Assembly (NCBI GenBank): GCA_022577435.1
Contig: JAKOON010000022.1
Span: 9,515,230-9,579,229, forward strand
DNA from: Embiotoca jacksoni
Taxonomy: Eukaryota > Chordata > Actinopteri > Embiotocidae
DNA length: 64,000 nucleotides
Direction: 5' to 3'
A program made the position numbers and the translations under genes. Positions 56,676 to 64,000 of the stretch are shown in pieces. The notes beneath the pieces were generated by a model. It made no database searches and was not told the origin of the DNA. It worked only from the letters and a program-made list of their open reading frames with translations. Each line of letters opens with the position of its first letter. Positions within the stretch are counted from its first letter, which is position 1.

Positions 56676-57901
56676 AGAATAAACACATGTACTAGTAACA
56701 ACCCCAATAAATGCGGGCAGACATCGTTTTTAATGTGGCTTGAGATGGTCATTGGCAGCTAACATGTAATCCCAAATTTCTTGATATCAATTTCAAGCTG
56801 ACAGCAGAGACTTATACAATCAGCAAAGTTTCATGGTGAACACCCAAGATTAGTGTCAACAATAGAGCATCTGACCAAATGTGAAATATCAAGATCAAGA
56901 ATGTAAAGACTTCCCCCTTCTGTTCATGAGTTATTGTGGGGCTGGAAAATGGCCAGAAAAGGGTTTATGCAGAACATTTAGAAGTAAGTCCGAAGTAGAC
57001 CTCCAACTTTTTGGATCTAAAATGTCGTTACACCTGCTTAAAGGCATAAAAATATGCTTGAAAGTCATCATAATACATTCCAATCTCAGGATTTCTACAA
57101 GTAGATACAATATGCAGTTTTGGTATATGAACACAGTGATTTTATGATCATCATGAATTCATTAGGGCCTAAACTCAAGAGTGAAATCTTAATTTACTCC
57201 TTTCAGAAGAAGGTTAAACACATACACTCATACAACACATACACGATCATAAATCTTTGCAAATAAGAGAAACAAACAATTATCTTTTTTTTTTTTTTTT
57301 TTATCTTGTACTGTAGCTGTAACGTTATATAACGTGAGAATTTCTTTCCTGTCTGCTGTCTTCTGTAGCCTTTAATGCTCTTACTGGCTTTATTGTTAAG
57401 GAAAGTTACATTTAAACAGCCATGTCTCCCATTTGTTAATTAGGAACCTGGTGCCAACTCTACTATTACTAATACAATAATAGCAGGAGCTGTCTAAAAG
57501 GCTCCGTCATATTTTCTCTGACCGTTCTCGCCCACCCATGACAGAGGAAGTAGTGCGAGGTATTGCTTAAACCCGAGTGATGAAGTCTGACTTGGTCACG
57601 TTTGATGTCCAAACACCAGCTGACCCGTACAAACAGCAGGAAACACAAAAGCTACTGTATATGGGCAACATTTTTGTTTTACACCAACAGCCCCACATCG
57701 ACAAAGAGAAAGGCTTGCAGGCTTTTAAATCCACCTCTCAGTTTAAGAAAAACAGACACGTATCCACAGTGACTGGATGTCAGATATGTAGACAGCAGCG
57801 ACAACTGTCTGTCTGTAGGAGCCTAAAGGTTTGTTTTGTTCGGGATCAGACATACCATCTGTGCACGATGAGGCTTTTGGGCAGGCCTCGGTTATTCATT
57901 T

Positions 57902-58003
<102 letters not shown>

Positions 58004-59889
58004 CGACATCTGTCTACATGTTCCTATAGTCACAGAAAATGACAAATGACCTAATTAAAATGGTTGCCAGGTTGAGTTTAGTGCACCGTGTCATTGTGTC
58101 GTATAGACACATCACTCCCTCGGGCAAAGAGAAATTAAAAATGTTTTTGCATTTTTTTTTTTTTAAAAGCCAAAACACACCAATCTGACATCGATAAGTA
58201 AATGCACAGTTTTGTGTGAAACTGCTGCAGTTTTTGATGGCTGTGTTTAACCAGTCCGTGATATTCAATACTGAATATTCCACTTTGATAGTTCCCGTTT
58301 GACGCTTTCAGGGGTTGGACCTTCAGATCAGCAAATAAAATTAAAACTCAAGTCATGCAGTACTTCAAAGCCTTCCTGACTTCACTGTCTTCTTGCACTG
58401 GCATACCAAGTACTTTTCACAGCTCTGAAAAGAGTTTACAGTTTAGGACGTCCACGCTGATGAAAATGATAAATTAGGGGAAAATCCACTCTTTCTTAAG
58501 GTCTGGTTACTTTGACAAATGTCACATGCCAGTGTCATCTTGGCCTTTCCAGCTGCTTTTGAAGTCTCCACCACACATTCCCTTTTAATGTTTGTGTGTG
58601 TGTGTTGAGACAGACTAAGAGGGAGGGTTGGTTACCATGACTATACCCAGGTTTTTTTTTTTTTTAATTTTAACAGTCTGGGAGCATCCTCCAGATGACA
58701 GACAGCACACACAGTCCAGTCCTACACAAAAGGAGCAGTCCAAGAGAGCTGGGTTTAATCAGAGAGATTTACTGCCTCCTGGAAGTTTTTTCTTCCCTCC
58801 AGAGGTTAAAGAGACACTTCTCCCATCCTCGCTGTTCCCACTCAACACCATACAGTGCACACAATGGAGTCATCAAGAATGTCACACGGACACACAGATA
58901 ACGGAGCAGGAAAGAAAAGTCAAGATTAAGGAACAGTGGGAAGTAGCATTCCTCTGCTGCTGATCCTCCGCTAAGCTTTCTCCTACTGAAGGGGAGCATA
59001 TTGTAAAAATGTCCAAGTATGAGCTCTCTGGGGATTGGATCCAATCATCAGACTCATTTTCAAAGCTACAGCAGAAAGAGTGTATTAAAGTGAGAGAGAG
59101 GAAGGGAGAGGGGGAGAGGGGGGGAGTGAGACGAAACATGACAGTGATGAGCTGAAGAGTGGGAGGTCTGGAGCAACAGAAGAACAAACACACCGACTGT
59201 AGGAAAAAAAAAAAAAAAAGAAGTGATTTGCAAGATGACTGAAAAAGACGTGCTGTTTGGCCACCATCAATGCAGATGAAATACCTCCACACATGATGCC
59301 CGACAACGTTCAATCAGTCACAGTGAGAGAGAGGCCTGCCAGAGAGTTTGATTTCTATGTTAATTTCTAGATTTCTGCCAGCTGTGCCGGGAGGTGGGGG
59401 GAGTGGGGGGGGGGGGGCTCCCAAAGGCTATAAAACCGAATTTAACACAAACATGCACTCCTACATATAGGACCCTCCCAACATAGGGCTCCATTTACAG
59501 AACATTTACAACTCAGTGGCACTTCACAAGAGATAACAGCTGTTATATTCATCTTATCTCAATAAAAGTACAATCAAGAACAAGTCTGTGGAAACATACC
59601 TTCACATTACAGCTGGCTGATAGGATTTTTTTTTTTTTTTAATATATATAACATTTGAATCTAGTTACTAAGTGGGTAAAGGCAAATAATAGCACAGTTA
59701 AAACAGTCTGATAAGTTCAGGAAATGACATCGCTAAAACCCAGAAAAGAAAAAAATGAATGCCATGTCACAATATTAAAGTATCCAAAGACTGACAATAC
59801 CTAGTCTCATGTCACAATATGTGTTATGATGTTGATATATTGCCCAGCCTAACAGCATATCAAACTGAATGTATTTATTCACTGATACT

Positions 59890-60095
59890 GTACATGTTAT
59901 ACTAGGGATACGTCATGTTTAAACATTCGAATAGTATTTTAAATATAAAAGAAATCCATGAGTATCCGTAATTATCATTGTTCCTTATTTTGTAATACGT
60001 CACTCCCGTCAGAAGGTGGCGGTAATGCACACAAAAGCTGTTCGCTAGCTGCCATTTAGCAGCATAAGGAGAAGAAGAACACGTTGCCAACAGGC
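59890..60095. repeat. Fragment of a dispersed teleost repeat
   Basis: The words GAAGGTGGCGGTAATGCAC (about 60013) and GCTAGCTGCCATTTAGCAG, followed by AAGGAGAAGAAGAAC, resemble a common fish interspersed repeat that ends in an AGAAGAAG run. This is recognised from recall only, so the family is left unnamed. A palindrome-like ACATTCGAATAGT lies at its left end (about 59923). Confidence 0.4.
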
Positions 60096-60392
60096 TCTGG
60101 AACTTTGCAGGTAAAATTGCGTGACGCTATGAGATCAGATGTCGCAGTGTGAACAGCAGAAACATGCAAATATGACAGCCGACAAAAATATCTCCTTCAA
60201 CAACCCGTAACATGCAAGCAATCTTTCAACCAACCGGTCACCCAAAGATCAGTCCAGATTCCCCTATCGCGAATTTAAAAAGTAAACTAAAACAGGAAAA
60301 GAAGTTTTATGAACACTTCCAAAGAAAACCGCTCAACAGCGGTTATTTTACAAAAATATATTGGTTCTAAAGTATCTGAAATATAAATATAA

Positions 60393-60605
60393 AAAACAGT
60401 ACGCTACCACCTTCTGCAAAAAGATGTGAAGCAATACCCAACAAAAGATACCAGGCTGTACAAAGGTCAAACTCGTGTCAGCGTGGAGAACCTCACGGAG
60501 CACGACTCGGCCGTCAGTGACACAACATGTCAGGAACATGCTGAAAAACTCTTGCAGCCGGCTCCCTGGAGACCATCTTATCTCCGGCAACTACACAAAA
60601 GGGAT
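60393..60605 (+). CDS. Unidentified plus-strand exon-like open frame
   Basis: This plus-strand frame is open for 71 codons from the stop at 60390-60392 to a strong GGGAT|gtaagt donor at 60605/60606. It includes YPTKDTRLYKGQTRVSVENL, TEHDSAVSDTTCQEHAEKLL and QPAPWRPSYLRQLHKRD. A tctgcaaaaag acceptor-like site precedes it at about 60413-60423. The CpG-bearing, hydrophilic composition is coding-like compared with its surroundings. I do not recognise the protein, and a minus-strand frame overlaps it. It could be an exon of a gene pointing out of the window or part of an old element. Confidence 0.25.
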
Positions 60606-63411
60606 GTAAGTGAAAGCAAAGATGGAGACAGATGCAGAGGAAAGCAATGAGAGGGGAAATGAGTGGAGGGCGATGAGAAGGAGAACAGTGGGAATGAGAA
60701 CAAAAGCCCCGTTGACAAGGGGTGTGCAAACAGCTAAGGTATGGACCTATAGGATGCCTGGGAGATGCCCAATATTGACCGCATGTCTTCGACCCAACAG
60801 AGAGGAAGGCAGAAAGGATTGAGGCCTCCTAATATTAGTAACACCATCGGAGAGGGATTTCTCTGTGATCTCATTAATTTAGGACTCCTAACAAAAACCT
60901 TGTTCTCAGGCTTGAAGCTGGGACGAGGAAGCGACGAGCTAGCACAAAAGCTTTCTGTGAAAGAGTGCACATATTACACTCGTTACATCTGTCTGGGACT
61001 GTAACCAAGTGAGATTAAAGAAATGGGATTTTTTTTTTTTTTTTTTTTTAATGGCTTCTTACTACGGCTGACAGTCTCACGCCAGACACAGAAGCACCTC
61101 ACAGCTGCGTGATTGGTTGCGTCCTGCAGCAATGCTGCAACAGAGGACTCTTAGATGAAAGATCTTAGCTGCATATGAGTGATGGCAGGAGATGACATTA
61201 CTGAATCTGCTATTTTTGGAAAATATCAGGAAACATGTGGGCCAGCGTTTCATCTTGCTTCCTATTTTCAAGGAGCTTTTTGTGTATATGTGGGTATGGA
61301 TGAGGCCGTGTTCTGCTGCCAGCCCGTCAAGTGTGGTGTTTGTATGTCAGTATGAACTCCAGTGCCCCACATTAGAAAGGGAAATGCAATTTTTTTTTTT
61401 TCACAACCAGTGTGACCTTTTCACAGAGATAGATTATCACACAGCCTACCAGACATACTCTTGGTTCAGGGACAGCTCAGCCTCTGTTTGAATTGACTTT
61501 TTAATTAAAGCCAAAAGAGATATGATTGTGATCCAGGCCTGACTGAGTATCTAATTATGACAACTACAATTCCATATTTTTGTATGATTTTTTTTGTGTG
61601 GTTTTTTTTTTTGTACAGTTTCCTTTGATGACTATTTAGGACACTTTTCTATAGCATGTTTTATTTCTGGGGACAAGAGTGTCAGTGTAGATTGTCTGTG
61701 GCCTTGACAAGAAACCTCTTCATCTCCAGCCTGAACAAAGTACTACAGATTACATTTGGTTTTCATCTAGAATTACAGTTTGCCTGCAACCTCTCTCACC
61801 AATAGTCCGTCTATCTGATAAAAAAAAAAAATCAGTAAGCATTCATCATTAATAATCAATGACGCATCCTGTTATATAATGGCACTGTAACTAAGTTGTC
61901 TGCTGACAGTAGTTTTAAACTTCAGACATGTCATCCCTGCAAAGACAATTTGCAGTAAAAAAAAAAAAGGTTTTGTATAAAAATGTAAAGCTGCCTTACA
62001 TATTCTGTCAACATAATGAAGAAACGTTCATTAGGACAATACAATATCCACGCCCGACAACTAACGCATGATTAGGGATGGGGATTATGTCTAAAATCCT
62101 GTCACTGTATATTTGATCTGATATCATGATACAGCTACTTCTTGTGGAAAAATTGAGGGTCGATTTAAAGATAAAATAGGATAACGGGGTCTGAATTATT
62201 TTTTCAATCCATTATATGAAAATCATATTTCATTTAATTAATATCCAATATTTCAATAAAGCCATCTTGCACAACTAATTGAAACAGTACCTAAATTGGA
62301 CACCAGATATATTAAAAATATAGCTACTTTCTCATTAAAATATTATCATTTATGTTGTCTCACAATATTTAATGTTTAAGGCACTCAAGCACTCGGAAAA
62401 GGTTAGGAAAACATTGTAATCTTTGGCAAATATTGAAAAAGGCATCTTAGACCTGACAACATGTGGGACGCACAACACAACCCATTCCTCTGTCAGTGTC
62501 CTGTGTTTTGGACACCCAGTCAACCGCACCAACCTCCTCTTTACGACTTGTATTGCTGGACAGTGGAACTGGGTGGGCAAGGTGTCAACAAAAAACGGAC
62601 AGTAACTGCATCTCCTCCAACATACATATATCTGGCAAAGAAAACAATAACTATATTCATGTGTTTTCTGAAATTTGACTTATTTAACTTGATGTTAACG
62701 GTGCTAAAAGTCCCTGCACAACATTATAGGTAGGACAGCCTGAAGTGTTTAGGCCCCATCAGATGACGGTGAAAACAGCGGGACTCTGTAGGCCGCGCAG
62801 GATTGCAGGAGTTTGGATCATCTGTGTGTCTGTGCATGTCTGACACAAAGCGACTAATTTCACTCCAGTCTGCAGTTGCCTCTCATTGAATGTGAAAGCT
62901 CTAAACCATGTACTCCACTGGACCGGCTCGACTTGACATTAACAGTCCACTTCTGAACAAGGACTTGAGGCTACAAGAACGAAAAAAAAACAGCAGCACC
63001 ATTTGAAACAGTACCGGCATGCAGGAAGGGCCGACTTTCATGTAAGAGTTAACCTGTTTGTGTGCTTTGTTTTTGCATTTATAAGAGCTGTATTTGTTTA
63101 AGGGTCTTTAGGTCAAATACAATCTCATTTGCCTCTCGCATGGCTTTCGCTCTCGGCTTTGTTAATGTGACTATATTTTGTGGAACAACAACAGATAATG
63201 AAGCTATAGAAGCCACGTGCAAATGTTCCTGAGGCCTTACGTGACAGTCATGAGTCACGGCCGCACCTGAGCAGCCAAATGAAAGAGCTTATTTGGATAC
63301 CGTCATGGTTCAATATAACACAGGAGTATTGTTGCTTCCTCACTGCAGTGTGTAGGATCACTGTAGCATGGACTGGACACGCACATGTATTTATATATTA
63401 GTGCACACACA

Positions 63412-63484
<73 letters not shown>

Positions 63485-64000
63485 TTTGCTTCCTACCTTT
63501 GACTTGATTTCCATTAAACAAATTCACAACATTAACCTGCAGTCAAATCGAACAGACGAAACAAACAAATCAGCCACATCGGGCTGAAACACTCACAGAC
63601 TCACAGGTTTGCAGGATATCAATACCACACATGCCATTTTAAAACCATCTGGATAAAAACATTGCTATGTTGTTGAGCTAATTTTGATTCATTTGTGACA
63701 TCGTAGATAAAAAAAAACCTTTGAGAAAAGTTTCTCAGTGTGTGTCCTAATTCCCTCATTATTTGACACCATTCGCTGAACCGACTATATCCATCCTTTC
63801 ACACCCTAACATGGCTTTTAGGAGAGAAAGAAAAATCTATATTTCAAGTCCTGTTTCATTTACACCTGTCAATCACTTCCCATTCTTCAAATTACAACAA
63901 TCAGCACCTCTTTCTTTCTTCATCTCCGGTGAGTACACTCCAAGATTCACCCTGTTTATATTCTTCTTCCATATTCTTAAAAATTTCAGTTCCCTTAAAA
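60606..64000. other. Non-coding stretch to the right edge
   Basis: No gene recognised. T-runs at 61030-61049, 61389-61401 and 61602-61612, a CA array at 63404-63482, and AT-rich sequence elsewhere. Confidence 0.5.
63404..63482. repeat. (CA)n microsatellite, ~79 bp with one CG interruption
   Basis: CA array with an ACGCGC interruption near its left end (about 63411-63416). Confidence 0.97.

Noticed and set aside
56305..56695. Open frames on both strands across 56.3-56.7 kb
   Set aside because: They depend on the AC microsatellite, with no recognisable protein.

Overview
The window is vertebrate nuclear DNA, almost certainly from a teleost fish. It has spliced genes with GT-AG introns of about 0.1-2 kb, long CA/TG microsatellites, a decayed Tc1/mariner copy and several dispersed fish-type repeats. 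Two neuronal cell-adhesion genes of the immunoglobulin superfamily lie head-to-tail, both on the minus strand. I built the exon models by hand from homology, splice consensus and codon phase. Every exon junction keeps phase.

Layout from left to right. (1) 1-7320: the 5' two thirds of contactin-1 (cntn1): signal peptide, six Ig domains and FNIII domains 1, 2 and the start of 3. The 3' part (rest of FNIII-3, FNIII-4, GPI signal) lies off the left edge. (2) About 7321-11170: a 5' non-coding intron with a decayed repeat near 8.3-8.8 kb, then a CpG-richer segment that looks like the cntn1 promoter and a non-coding first exon. (3) 11.5-20.6 kb: an unusual repeat complex. About 200 tandem copies of a 38-bp unit with a palindromic core run from 11826 to 19547. 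The array is flanked by two direct copies of a roughly 180-bp tRNA-like module, and its right side is a nested fold-back of six such modules. (4) About 21.1-40.2 kb: a complete NrCAM coding region (nrcam) in 31 exons, giving a 1300-residue protein (signal peptide, 6 Ig, 5 FNIII, one TM helix, ankyrin-binding FIGQY tail, PDZ-type SFV end). It includes an 18-nt and a 12-nt micro-exon. (5) 40.2-64 kb: no recognisable gene. This is probably nrcam 5' non-coding exons and introns or upstream DNA, with two candidate non-coding exons, one unidentified plus-strand exon-like segment and six long dinucleotide arrays.

The proteins belong together: contactins bind L1-family members, including NrCAM, at axons and nodes of Ranvier. 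The order and orientation here (L1-family gene upstream, contactin downstream, same strand) match human NFASC-CNTN2 and CHL1-CNTN6/CNTN4. In human, NRCAM and CNTN1 themselves lie on different chromosomes. I could not decide which teleost duplicate (a or b) either gene is, so plain symbols are used.
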